DNA of 64,000 nucleotides from SIG440 sp045586925 (GTDB lineage Bacteria > Bacillota > Clostridia > Monoglobales > Monoglobaceae), in contig JAZNBG010000013.1 in the NCBI GenBank assembly GCA_045586925.1, forward strand, positions 1 through 64,000, written 5' to 3'. The notes beneath the pieces were generated by a model that worked only from the letters and a program-made list of their open reading frames with translations, did no database searches and was not told the origin of the DNA. Position numbers and translations under genes: made by a program. Below, one piece after another: positions 8,194 through 17,090 of this stretch; the stretch's first letter is position 1; each line of letters opens with the position of its first letter.

Positions 8194-9840
8194 ATGAATT
8201 ATAGCGATAAATACAATAGATGGCTTCAAAGTGAATATGTTGATGCTGAAACAAAAGAAGAACTTAAAAATCTTTCGGAAAAAGAAATTGAAGACAGATT
8301 TTATTGTGATCTGGAGTTTGGTACAGGTGGTCTTCGTGGAGTTATGGCTGCAGGGACAAACAGAATGAATATATATACTGTTCGATTAGCAACACAAGGT
8401 CTTGCAAATGAAATTCTTGATTGCGACGGAGCAAAAGATAAAGGTGTCGTTATAGCCTTTGACTCAAGAAATAATTCCGTACTTTTTGCAAACGAATGCG
8501 CAAAGGTACTTTGTGCCAATGGTATAAAAACATATATCTTTGACAGCCTTCGTCCTACACCTGAGCTTTCTTTCGCAGTGAGGCACCTTGACTGTGCAAG
8601 AGGCATTGTTATAACAGCGAGTCATAATCCCAAGGAATATAACGGTTATAAAGTTTATGCTGAAGATGGTGCTCAAATTGAACCTGGAACTGCGAAAAAA
8701 ATTATCGGATACATAAAATCTACTGATATTTTCGATGATATACAATTAAATGGTAAAACAAAACCAATTATTATAGGTGAAGAAATTGATATAGCTTATA
8801 TTAACTCAATAAGAGAACAGTCATTTGGGACAGCTATACCAGATGATTTAAAGGTTGTTTATACTCCCTTGCATGGTTCTGGCAACCTTCTTGTGAGAAG
8901 AATTCTTAATGATATTGGTGTTAAAAATTTTTTTGTAGTTCCCGAACAGGAAAAACCTGATGGCAATTTTTCAACGGTTAAATCGCCAAATCCGGAAAAC
9001 TCCGAAGCATTTACCATTGCTATTGAATATGCAAAGGAGCAGGGTGCAGATATTATCTTTGGCACTGATCCCGATAGTGATCGAATTGGTGTTGTTGTCA
9101 GAAATTCTGAAGGAGAATATGTTGTTTTCAATGGAAACCAGACCGGAACCATTCTTTGCGAATATATCCTCAGAAATATGCAGATTAACAAAACACTCAC
9201 AGACAATGCCATTGTTGTGAAAACAATTGTTACTACGGAAATGGTAAAATCTGTTTGTGAGCACTTTGGTGTAAAGTTAGTTGATGTTCTTACCGGCTTT
9301 AAATTTATTGGAGAACAAATAAAATTACAGGAAGATAAAGGTTGTCCTGAAAATTTTGTTTTTGGACTTGAAGAAAGTTACGGGTATCTTAAGGGTAGCT
9401 ATGCCAGAGATAAAGACGCTGTGTTGGCTGCGATGCTTATAACAGAAGTTGCAGCTGAGTGCAAATGTAATGGTCTTACACTTTATGAAAGACTTACAGA
9501 ACTTTATGACAAATACGGTTATCACCTTGAAAGTTTGGAAACCAGGACACTTAAAGGTGTTGACGGAAGAAAGCAAATAGACAGGATTATGAATAAGTTC
9601 AGAACCGAAAAAATCCCGTTGGCAGTTGAGAAAATCAAGGATTATTCAAAAGGGATAGACGGACTTCCTAAATCTGATGTTTTAAAGTTCTTCCTTAGAA
9701 ATGAAGGTTGGTTTGCGGTCAGACCTTCAGGAACCGAACCCAAAATTAAATTTTATTTTGGCGTAAAAAGTGATTCTAAAGAAAATTCTATTCACGAAAT
9801 GGAGCAGTTGAAGGAAACTGTACTTTCATTTTGTAAATAA
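8194..9840 (+). CDS. Phosphoglucomutase/phosphomannomutase (alpha-D-phosphohexomutase)
   Basis: A 548-residue four-domain phosphohexomutase. The phosphoserine loop is TASHNPKEYNGYK, the Mg-binding loop is GTDPDSDR, the sugar-binding loop is GLEESYGYL and the C-terminal phosphate-binding loop is RPSGTEPKIKFYF. It interconverts hexose-1-phosphate and hexose-6-phosphate. The start at 8194 is preceded by AAAGGA at a good distance; the frame is open further upstream to 8041 but that part overlaps the GH130 gene and resembles nothing. Placed after GH130, its likely role is mannose-1-phosphate to mannose-6-phosphate, feeding ManA further along (42142). Glucose specificity is equally possible from sequence. 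Confidence 0.93.
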   Translation: MNYSDKYNRWLQSEYVDAETKEELKNLSEKEIEDRFYCDLEFGTGGLRGVMAAGTNRMNIYTVRLATQGLANEILDCDGAKDKGVVIAFDSRNNSVLFANECAKVLCANGIKTYIFDSLRPTPELSFAVRHLDCARGIVITASHNPKEYNGYKVYAEDGAQIEPGTAKKIIGYIKSTDIFDDIQLNGKTKPIIIGEEIDIAYINSIREQSFGTAIPDDLKVVYTPLHGSGNLLVRRILNDIGVKNFFVVPEQEKPDGNFSTVKSPNPENSEAFTIAIEYAKEQGADIIFGTDPDSDRIGVVVRNSEGEYVVFNGNQTGTILCEYILRNMQINKTLTDNAIVVKTIVTTEMVKSVCEHFGVKLVDVLTGFKFIGEQIKLQEDKGCPENFVFGLEESYGYLKGSYARDKDAVLAAMLITEVAAECKCNGLTLYERLTELYDKYGYHLESLETRTLKGVDGRKQIDRIMNKFRTEKIPLAVEKIKDYSKGIDGLPKSDVLKFFLRNEGWFAVRPSGTEPKIKFYFGVKSDSKENSIHEMEQLKETVLSFCK

Positions 9841-9940
9841 TAATCCTTCGGGCTCTGTTTCAGATATCTATAATGTTTGCATTAAAATAAGCGATAAAAC
9901 CGGCATATATCTTGGAAAACGGTAAATTTTAAATGATAAG

Positions 9941-10008
9941 AAAACATAGCGAAATGTCAAATATTTTAAATTGTTTTTGAAAATTCTCTATGTTATAATT
10001 TAAAGTAG
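9941..10008 (+). promoter_or_regulatory. Promoter of the CUT1 transporter/surface-protein operon (68-bp module, copy 2)
   Basis: TATAAT at 9994-9999 with an upstream TG (extended -10), a 17-bp spacer and TTGTTT at 9971-9976. Sixty-two of 68 bases equal copy 1 at 1158-1225. The spacer start is the most divergent part, while the region upstream of the -35 is almost identical, which points to a shared activator site. ACATAG (9944-9949) and CTATGT (9988-9993) are inverted. The ABC permease gene starts 69 bp after the module. Confidence 0.75.
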
Positions 10009-10076
10009 ATAAGGGTATATAAAATTTGAATTTTAGTCGATATTTGGATGTATTGGATGAAAGGAAATGGTAAAAA

Positions 10077-11033
10077 ATGACAACTGAAATATGTAAAAAA
10101 GGAAAAAAACAAAAGAAGTCTTTTTTGATACATAAAAAAAGATCTCTTGATAATTCTCAATTACTAATGTTAGCGTTGCCTGCAATAATAATATTTTTTA
10201 TTTTTAACTACATACCTATGTTTGGCATACTAATTGCGTTTAAGGATTTTAAACCGATTCAGGGGTTTTGGGGGAGCGAATGGATAGGGTTTAAGAATTT
10301 TGAATATTTCTTTTTGTCTCAGGATTTATTAAGATTAGTGCGTAATACGACGGGATATGCGGTAGTTTTTATAGCGCTAAAAATAATTTTAGGTGTAGCT
10401 ATTGCGGTTTTGCTTTATGAAGTGACAAATCGAAAAGCACTTAAATATTACCAGACAACTATGATATTACCAAACTTTCTTTCTTGGGTTGTTGTCGGAT
10501 ATGTAACTTATATACTGCTGAACCCTTCAGCCGGTATTATGAATCAGGTGATAGAATTTTTTGGCGGAGAAGGAGTAGATTGGTATTCAGAATCTAAAGT
10601 TTGGCCTTTTATTTTACCGTTGGTGAATTCGTGGAAACATATAGGAATGGACTCCATAATGTTTTATGCCGCACTTATGGGACTTGATGATGAAATTTTT
10701 GAAGCGGCTACAATTGACGGGGCAAACAAATGGCAGAGAACGATGAAAATTTCTATACCTCTGTTAGCACCAATAATATGCATTATAGGAATTCTTGCTA
10801 TGGGAAATGTGTTTAGAGGTGATTTCGGATTGTTTTATCAAATCCCAAGAAATGTAGGTACGTTATATCCGACTACGGACGTTATAGATACATACTTGAT
10901 GCGCGGGGTTATGCAGGGAAGTATGGGACCAACTGCTGCAGTTGGCCTTATACAATCTGTTGTTGGTATGGTTATGGTTATTGGAACGAATCTTATTGTA
11001 AAGAAAATAGAACCGGAAAGTTCACTGTTTTAA
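10077..11033 (+). CDS. CUT1 sugar ABC transporter permease, LplB type
   Basis: A 318-residue inner-membrane permease with six predicted membrane spans starting LLMLALPAIIIFFIFNYIP. The EAA loop that contacts the ATPase reads EAATIDGANKWQRTMKISIP. It forms the import channel with the next gene product, receiving oligosaccharide from the lipoprotein at 17091. The positively charged N-terminal tail (KKGKKQKKSF) is usual for this subfamily. No ATPase gene lies in the window, so a shared MsmX-type ATPase is assumed. It is first in the operon driven by the promoter at 9971-9999, with an AAAGGA site before the ATG. Confidence 0.93.
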   Translation: MTTEICKKGKKQKKSFLIHKKRSLDNSQLLMLALPAIIIFFIFNYIPMFGILIAFKDFKPIQGFWGSEWIGFKNFEYFFLSQDLLRLVRNTTGYAVVFIALKIILGVAIAVLLYEVTNRKALKYYQTTMILPNFLSWVVVGYVTYILLNPSAGIMNQVIEFFGGEGVDWYSESKVWPFILPLVNSWKHIGMDSIMFYAALMGLDDEIFEAATIDGANKWQRTMKISIPLLAPIICIIGILAMGNVFRGDFGLFYQIPRNVGTLYPTTDVIDTYLMRGVMQGSMGPTAAVGLIQSVVGMVMVIGTNLIVKKIEPESSLF

Positions 11034-11045
11034 GGAGGACCTGAA

Positions 11046-11938
11046 ATGAAAAAAAGCACATATCTTGGGGCACTGTTTTAATTCACTTGTTTTTTATTAT
11101 GTTTTCGTTAGTATTTATTTTACCGTTGTTGTCAATAATTTCAGTTTCGCTAACGGAAGAATCTGCACTTGCAACCTATGGGTATAGTCTTATACCCAAA
11201 AAGATAAGTATACTGGCCTACCAATATGTTTTCAGTAATCCCGGTAAGATTATTGATGCATATGGAGTTACTATTTTTGCTTCTGTTATCGGAACTGTTT
11301 TGAGTTTACTTGTTACAACTGCGGTTGCATATTCGCTTTCACGGAAAAATTTTGCTTACAAAAAAATGATTACATATTATATATTCTTTACCATGTTATT
11401 TTCGGGAGGATTAGTGCCTACATATATTTTGAACACGCAGTATCTTCATTTGAACGACACTATTTGGATATATATCATCCCATCTCTTGTTACCGCATGG
11501 AATGTTATTGTAGTAAGAACATTTATGCAAGGAATACCCGATGCGCTTGTGGAATCGGCTAAGATAGATGGAGCAAGTGAATATCGTATTTATGCACAGC
11601 TTATATTACCGCTTTCAAAGCCTGTTATTGCAACGATAGGACTTATGATTTTGCTTACAAAATGGAATTTATGGACAGAATCTATGCTATATATCAGAAA
11701 CCCTAAACTTTATACTTTACAGTATTTGCTTCAAAAAATGCTTAACGATGCACAGTTTGCCAAAAACATGTCAGCAAATATGCCTGGTTCTATTATGATT
11801 ACGGATATTGTAGAAGTTCCGTCTGAGAGCATGCGTTTTGCAATGTGTGTGCTTGCAGCAGGCCCGATGCTTGTAGTATTTCCTTTTTTTCAGAAATATT
11901 TTTCAAAAGGTCTGACCGTGGGAGCTGTAAAAGGTTAA
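11046..11938 (+). CDS. CUT1 sugar ABC transporter permease, YtcP/LplC type, frameshift at the fourth codon
   Basis: Second permease, about 297 residues, with six membrane spans and the EAA loop ESAKIDGASEYRIYAQLILP. The strong site AAGGAGG (11033-11039) points to the ATG at 11046. That frame ends after 11 codons, while the permease frame is open from 11048. One extra A in the seven-A run 11049-11055 would give MKKKHISWGTVLIHLFFIMF, a normal start. Either the run is miscounted, the gene is phase-variable, slippage restores the frame, or translation begins at an internal ATG (11099) and loses part of the first membrane helix. The rest of the protein is intact, which favours a functional gene. 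Confidence 0.85.
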
Positions 11939-11984
11939 TGAAGTTTTTATATTGCTTATAAATACATTTAAAAGGAGCAAGAAA

Positions 11985-13691
11985 ATGAAAAAGATAATTA
12001 GCGTTTTTGTTTTAACTGCAATGATGCTTTCCTCCATGTCGGTTAGTGCTGATGAACAAAGTATCAGGCATAGTGCAGTTGTAGGGACAACAACCATTAC
12101 CATAAGCGGTTTGGCAGATGATGCGGTGGGATTGCCCTTGAACTTAAAGATAAAAGCTGGTGACACATATGTTCATTTGGACCAGGGAATAATAGATAAA
12201 GAAAATGGATTTATATTTACATTTCCCATTCTGCCGGAAGAAACAACATATACCTACACATTACGTCATCCGCGTATGGAAGAGGTATCAAACGGTACAT
12301 TTCATATTTTCTCAGCAAATGATGAAGAAATGTTATTGTCTGAATTCAGAAATTTGAACGTTGGCGTGGACGTTGAAAACAGAGTGTCAAAAATGACAAA
12401 CTTTTTAACTACGCCGTTAAATGCACAAATACTTAATCTTGACTTAGCAGCTTATCGTGCGTTGCGCAATCCTGAAGCAGTTTCTGAAAAAATGTGTGAT
12501 GCATTTAATCAATTAACTTCATTGGAATTGATTTCAGCAAAATTTGCGGAATTAATTTTGACTCAAGAGGCGATTGAAGCAGAACAGGCACGCAGAGAGC
12601 AAATAGTTCAGGATATTCAAAATGCAGCATCACTGGGTGATATGCTGGATAAAATTGAAACGAATGCAGAACAATTAGGGTTAAAAACAGAATATGGTTT
12701 TGAAAACATTAAAGAAGCATTTGATAATGGTGATATTTTAGAAGCAGCAGCTCTGAAGGATGCGTTAGAGGGTGCAATAACACCCGAAGAGTTAAACCGG
12801 GCCCTCGTAAACTTTGCCGCGCTGGTAGCATTTGAACAAGCAACATGGGGGCAGTTTGACGCTATTGAACAGTATTATGAGAATGAACTTGGCAGCGTGT
12901 TTGATATAGCAAGAACAACATTGACTGATTTGGAGTTAATAGAGCTTAAACAGTCAATGCAGGATGTACCAACCTTTTCAGATATGGATGCTGTTAGGGA
13001 ATTCGTGCAAACGAAAACAACTGAACTTGTCAATTCAAGACCATCTGTAAGACCATCCGGCGGCGGTGGCGGTGGAGGTGGAGGTGCTCCAACAATAAAA
13101 AAAGACAGTCTCGCACCTGTTGTTCCGCAGAATAACCTTACTCAGGCAACATTTACTGATTGTGAACATGTATCTTGGGCAAAAGACAGTATCCTTCGTT
13201 TAAAAGCAAAAGGAATTGTTAATGGTAAGAGTGAAACAAGCTTTAATCCTGATGACAGTGTTACACGTGAGGAATTTTTGAAAATGTTGCTTCTTGCATG
13301 CAAAATAGAGATTCAGGCAGACTCAAAAGTTAATTTTGAAGATGTTTCATCAGATAGCTGGTGCGTTCCGTATGTATCAACTGCAGTTAACCTCGGAATT
13401 GTAAAAGGAATATCTGATACTGAATTTGGTGTTGGACAAGAGATTACCCGACAGGATATGGCGGTGCTGTGTTACAGAGTGTTAAAGCATCTTAATAAAA
13501 CACAGACCTACGAACTTCTTAGTAATTTTGTTGATTCAGAAAACTTTTCAGACTATGCAGTTGAAGCAATTGGTACAATGCACAAATTGGGTATTATTAA
13601 AGGTATGGATGGCAATCGCTTTGAGCCGTTTGTTTTTGCTACACGTGCTCAGGCAGCAGTTATAGTTGATAGACTTATGAGTCTGCAATAA
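11985..13691 (+). CDS. Surface protein with three C-terminal SLH domains
   Basis: A 568-residue exported protein. The signal peptide is MKKIISVFVLTAMMLSS, with cleavage near SVSA-DEQ. Residues up to about 120 are beta-rich (Ig-like pattern), then a long alpha-helical region runs to about 350. A polyglycine linker (SGGGGGGGGGAP) leads to three S-layer-homology repeats beginning near FTDCEHVSWAKDSILRL, FEDVSSDSWCVPYVS and FVDSENFSDYAVEAI. SLH triplets bind pyruvylated secondary cell-wall polymers, so it should sit on the cell wall. The start at 11985 follows AAAAGGAG. No catalytic domain is visible; it may be a structural or glycan-presenting component. It sits between the transporter genes and their solute-binding protein. 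Confidence 0.85.
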   Translation: MKKIISVFVLTAMMLSSMSVSADEQSIRHSAVVGTTTITISGLADDAVGLPLNLKIKAGDTYVHLDQGIIDKENGFIFTFPILPEETTYTYTLRHPRMEEVSNGTFHIFSANDEEMLLSEFRNLNVGVDVENRVSKMTNFLTTPLNAQILNLDLAAYRALRNPEAVSEKMCDAFNQLTSLELISAKFAELILTQEAIEAEQARREQIVQDIQNAASLGDMLDKIETNAEQLGLKTEYGFENIKEAFDNGDILEAAALKDALEGAITPEELNRALVNFAALVAFEQATWGQFDAIEQYYENELGSVFDIARTTLTDLELIELKQSMQDVPTFSDMDAVREFVQTKTTELVNSRPSVRPSGGGGGGGGGAPTIKKDSLAPVVPQNNLTQATFTDCEHVSWAKDSILRLKAKGIVNGKSETSFNPDDSVTREEFLKMLLLACKIEIQADSKVNFEDVSSDSWCVPYVSTAVNLGIVKGISDTEFGVGQEITRQDMAVLCYRVLKHLNKTQTYELLSNFVDSENFSDYAVEAIGTMHKLGIIKGMDGNRFEPFVFATRAQAAVIVDRLMSLQ

Positions 13692-13704
13692 GAGGAGGTA
13701 AAAC

Positions 13705-16700
13705 ATGAAAAAGCGCATAATTGCATTTCTGTTAATACTGTCTTGTATATCCGCAAATACATTGTTATGTGTAGCTGCTGATGAACCAACGACGACCGTT
13801 GAAACAGAAACGGCAGAGAAAGCTGAACCCGAAAGAGAGCATTTGCTTGACTTAAGCTTCGATAATATTACTATGGATGATTTGACCGACAATGATGAAG
13901 TTATTGTCAAAAAGAATCAAGGCAAAATTGGCATAATAGATTATGCAGATATTGACCCCGAATCAGATGTAGGTAAAGTACTGTCGCTAACATATGACGG
14001 AAAATCTATGATTTATGAATGCTTTCCGGTGTTCTCATATCCACTTAAAAAAACTGTTAAAAGTGGTAAGGTTTTCTTAGAAACTGATGTGTATTTCGCA
14101 ACGAGTAATTTTCTGTATGCTGGTTTTGGTTATGAAGAGGCGTCAGCTATTCAAGGTTCGTTTGCTTCAAGATATACAGCTGTGGGTAGCCTCCAAGATA
14201 CAACATATTCTGTTTTGAGAAAGCAATGGTTAAAAGTAAAGCTGAGTGTTGATTTTGACGAACGCTTATTTTCACTGTATGTTGATGATGCTGCAATATT
14301 TGATGAAGAAGACTTGCCGGATACAGTACAGGCATTAGATTCAGTTCGCTTTGGTGGATGGCCGGCTGAAACAGCGGTTGCAGGTATGTACATAAAGAAT
14401 GTTAAATGTTATACGGAGAAAAAACAGGCAATAGAAGAAACTCAACTTGAAGCTCCATATGCAAAACAGGAAAAATTATTGCAAGCTCTTGGAATTATCA
14501 AGGATACTGATAAATACTCAATGGATTCTCTTGTAACACGCGGAGAATTTGCTCAACTTATAACACGCAGCATGGGTATAGAAGAAGCAAATATTGATTT
14601 TTATGACGGTGAAGAGTTCAAGGATGTTGGACCTGCTAATATATATAAACGGTCTATTGGTTATCTGGCACAACTGGGATGGATACATTCCGATGACGGA
14701 AAATTCTATCCGGACATCAATATAACACTTGAGCAGGCATCCAAATGGATGTGTTACCTTTTAGGTTGTGATGTTATTGCCGAACAAAGAGGCGGATACC
14801 CTTATGGATATATGAATGTATTGTCTGAGTTGGGAATTATTAAAAATATAGAACTTAATAATAAATCTGAATTCACGTTAGGAAATGCATTTTTAATGAT
14901 TTCAAGGCTTTTGGAGTCGGATATTTATACGCCAGTATCTTTTGGTGATGAGGTCATATTAGAAAAGACCGAAGACCATACTGCGATGCAAGAATATTTT
15001 AATTGCCACAAAATTGATGGAATTGTGACGGCAACAGAGACAACGGGCATTGGAACTGTGCAGTCATCTGTGGGTAAAAATCAAATTAAGATTGATGAGA
15101 TATTATACCATTCAAAAGTTGATTTAAGCGAAGATTTAATTGGCAAAAGGGTATTGGTTTATTTTACAGATGATTCGTATAAGGAAATAATATACCTTGA
15201 GATAGATTCAGAAAATGAACAACTTCGGGTTATAGATGAAGATATTATTAAGGTAACCGATAAAAATGGTAATTATGAGTTTGAATATGTAGATGATAAA
15301 GACAAAACAAAGCGTATAACCTTATCGAAGAACGCCTACTTCCTATATAACGGTATTGCTTATGGCGATGTTATTCCACTCTCATATCTTAAGCCATTAG
15401 CAGGAGAAGTAATCTTTACAGATAATGACGGTGATGGCAAGTATGATGTTGTTTCAACATATAGCTATACATATGTTGCTGTAAAAAGTTTAGATACAAT
15501 TTCAAACAAAATATATGGACAAAATGGCGAAGTTATACCACTTGGAGATGACTTTTATATTTGGGATGGAGCAGATGAAGTTGACTATACGACACTTGTT
15601 GAGTGGAATGTCTTAAAGGTAAGAGAGAATCTGAATGGAGATATTCATATCCTTGTTTTGGGAGAAGGAATTGAGGGGGTAGTAGAGTCTAAGACTAAGA
15701 CCGAGATCGTAATTGATGAAGGAACTTATAAGATTTCACCAGCGCTGGCGGATGATGCAAAAGAGCAACTTGAAATCGGAAAAACTGTTGCTGTTTACTT
15801 AGATGAGCTGGGAAGAATATGTGCAGTTCGTCCTGATGAGAAAGGATTGTTTGAGGTAGGTTATATTATGGCTGCGGCAAACGGTAAAGCCTTGGATGCA
15901 GCTAAAGTGAAAATACTCACAGCAAAAGGTGAAATAGAAATATATGATTTAAGCAGGCATTTTCGATATAACAATAAAAAATTGTCGGAGATTAAGACTG
16001 TAAAACAAATTGATATGCAAAACGGTATAGTATCGGATTCCACTGAGGATATAAGCAATCTTTCTGATGGTGATAAACTTACAAAACTACTTAAGACCGC
16101 ATCCTTTAAGAAACAGATTTCAAACAGAACCGCAGAAGATATTCAAAAAAATATTTCAGACGGATATATCACTGCAGATCGTGTGGGGCAGGTAGTAAGC
16201 TATCGGACAAAAAATAATAACGAAATAGCAGCTATTGATACTGAGTCCGTGGAGGTTAGTGTTCCTGTTGATTATTACTACGGAGGCAGAACCTATAAAA
16301 AACCGGGAATTATTGTTAAATATGCAGTGGTAGATAAAGAAGCACCGGCGTTTATTATTCCGCCTGAGGGTTCACCTGATTCTGATTATAAGGTTATCGA
16401 TTGGGAAAAATACCCGGAAAAAACCGGTCTCTATCCCGAGGCATATAATATGTCTTCTGCACTGCTTCCTGAGGTACTTGTGTTTTATGGAGCACAGGAA
16501 GAGGTTGTTAATGATAACTCGGAGCCTATGATAGTAGAAAGTGTATATCAGACTTTAAATGAAAATGACGACGTGGTTTATGGATTTGATGTTTATAATC
16601 GTGGAAAGAAAATGAGCTATCTGACAGAAGACAGTACAGTAGGTTCGGAGGTTCAGTCTGGAGATATTATACAGTTTAGCTTAAATGATGATAATGAGAT

Positions 16701-17055
16701 AGAACTGATAAAAGTCTCTGTAAGAGCTGCTGACAAGCCTGATTTTATCAGAGATGACAGGGTAAATCAGAATGTACAGTTAAATTATGGCGTTATTATG
16801 GGAATAGAAAAATCTGCGTTAGCCATTGCCACAAAAAATGAGGGAACAGATGAAGAACCTATACCTACCAGTCCACTGCCGTTCGTATTAGAGAGTAACG
16901 TTAAGGTTTACTTATATGATTTAACTATGGAAAAAGTTTATATAGGTAATGTAAATGATGTAAAAAATTATACTTTTGCCTTGCGTCCTGATGTTCGCGT
17001 TGTTACGCGGCATACTATGGCTTCATTAGAAGATATTTATATATTTTTTGAATGA
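13705..17055 (+). CDS. Large exported protein with LamG-like and internal SLH-like domains
   Basis: An 1116-residue secreted protein. The signal peptide is MKKRIIAFLLILSCISA. Residues 45-225 resemble a concanavalin/LamG-type beta-sandwich (LLDLSFDNIT to AGMYIKNVKCYT). Three weak SLH-like repeats follow at about 255-420 (LVTRGEFAQLITRS; FKDVGPANIYKRSIGYL; MNVLSELGIIK). The remaining 690 residues are beta-rich and not recognised, with a possible calcium loop DNDGDGKYDVV near 575. SLH repeats in the middle of a protein are unusual and may not anchor. The gene follows the previous one by 13 bp with GAGGAGG, so it is co-expressed. I infer a surface glycan-binding or scaffold role; no enzyme motif is visible. 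Confidence 0.75.
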   Translation: MKKRIIAFLLILSCISANTLLCVAADEPTTTVETETAEKAEPEREHLLDLSFDNITMDDLTDNDEVIVKKNQGKIGIIDYADIDPESDVGKVLSLTYDGKSMIYECFPVFSYPLKKTVKSGKVFLETDVYFATSNFLYAGFGYEEASAIQGSFASRYTAVGSLQDTTYSVLRKQWLKVKLSVDFDERLFSLYVDDAAIFDEEDLPDTVQALDSVRFGGWPAETAVAGMYIKNVKCYTEKKQAIEETQLEAPYAKQEKLLQALGIIKDTDKYSMDSLVTRGEFAQLITRSMGIEEANIDFYDGEEFKDVGPANIYKRSIGYLAQLGWIHSDDGKFYPDINITLEQASKWMCYLLGCDVIAEQRGGYPYGYMNVLSELGIIKNIELNNKSEFTLGNAFLMISRLLESDIYTPVSFGDEVILEKTEDHTAMQEYFNCHKIDGIVTATETTGIGTVQSSVGKNQIKIDEILYHSKVDLSEDLIGKRVLVYFTDDSYKEIIYLEIDSENEQLRVIDEDIIKVTDKNGNYEFEYVDDKDKTKRITLSKNAYFLYNGIAYGDVIPLSYLKPLAGEVIFTDNDGDGKYDVVSTYSYTYVAVKSLDTISNKIYGQNGEVIPLGDDFYIWDGADEVDYTTLVEWNVLKVRENLNGDIHILVLGEGIEGVVESKTKTEIVIDEGTYKISPALADDAKEQLEIGKTVAVYLDELGRICAVRPDEKGLFEVGYIMAAANGKALDAAKVKILTAKGEIEIYDLSRHFRYNNKKLSEIKTVKQIDMQNGIVSDSTEDISNLSDGDKLTKLLKTASFKKQISNRTAEDIQKNISDGYITADRVGQVVSYRTKNNNEIAAIDTESVEVSVPVDYYYGGRTYKKPGIIVKYAVVDKEAPAFIIPPEGSPDSDYKVIDWEKYPEKTGLYPEAYNMSSALLPEVLVFYGAQEEVVNDNSEPMIVESVYQTLNENDDVVYGFDVYNRGKKMSYLTEDSTVGSEVQSGDIIQFSLNDDNEIELIKVSVRAADKPDFIRDDRVNQNVQLNYGVIMGIEKSALAIATKNEGTDEEPIPTSPLPFVLESNVKVYLYDLTMEKVYIGNVNDVKNYTFALRPDVRVVTRHTMASLEDIYIFFE

Positions 17056-17090
17056 CAAACAATAAAAAATTATATATAAGGAGTGATTTT

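Noticed and set aside
9841..9925. In-frame tail reading NPSGSVSDIYNVCIKISDKTG after the phosphohexomutase
   Set aside because: It looks protein-like and may be the end of a lost gene, but it is too short to identify and has no start.
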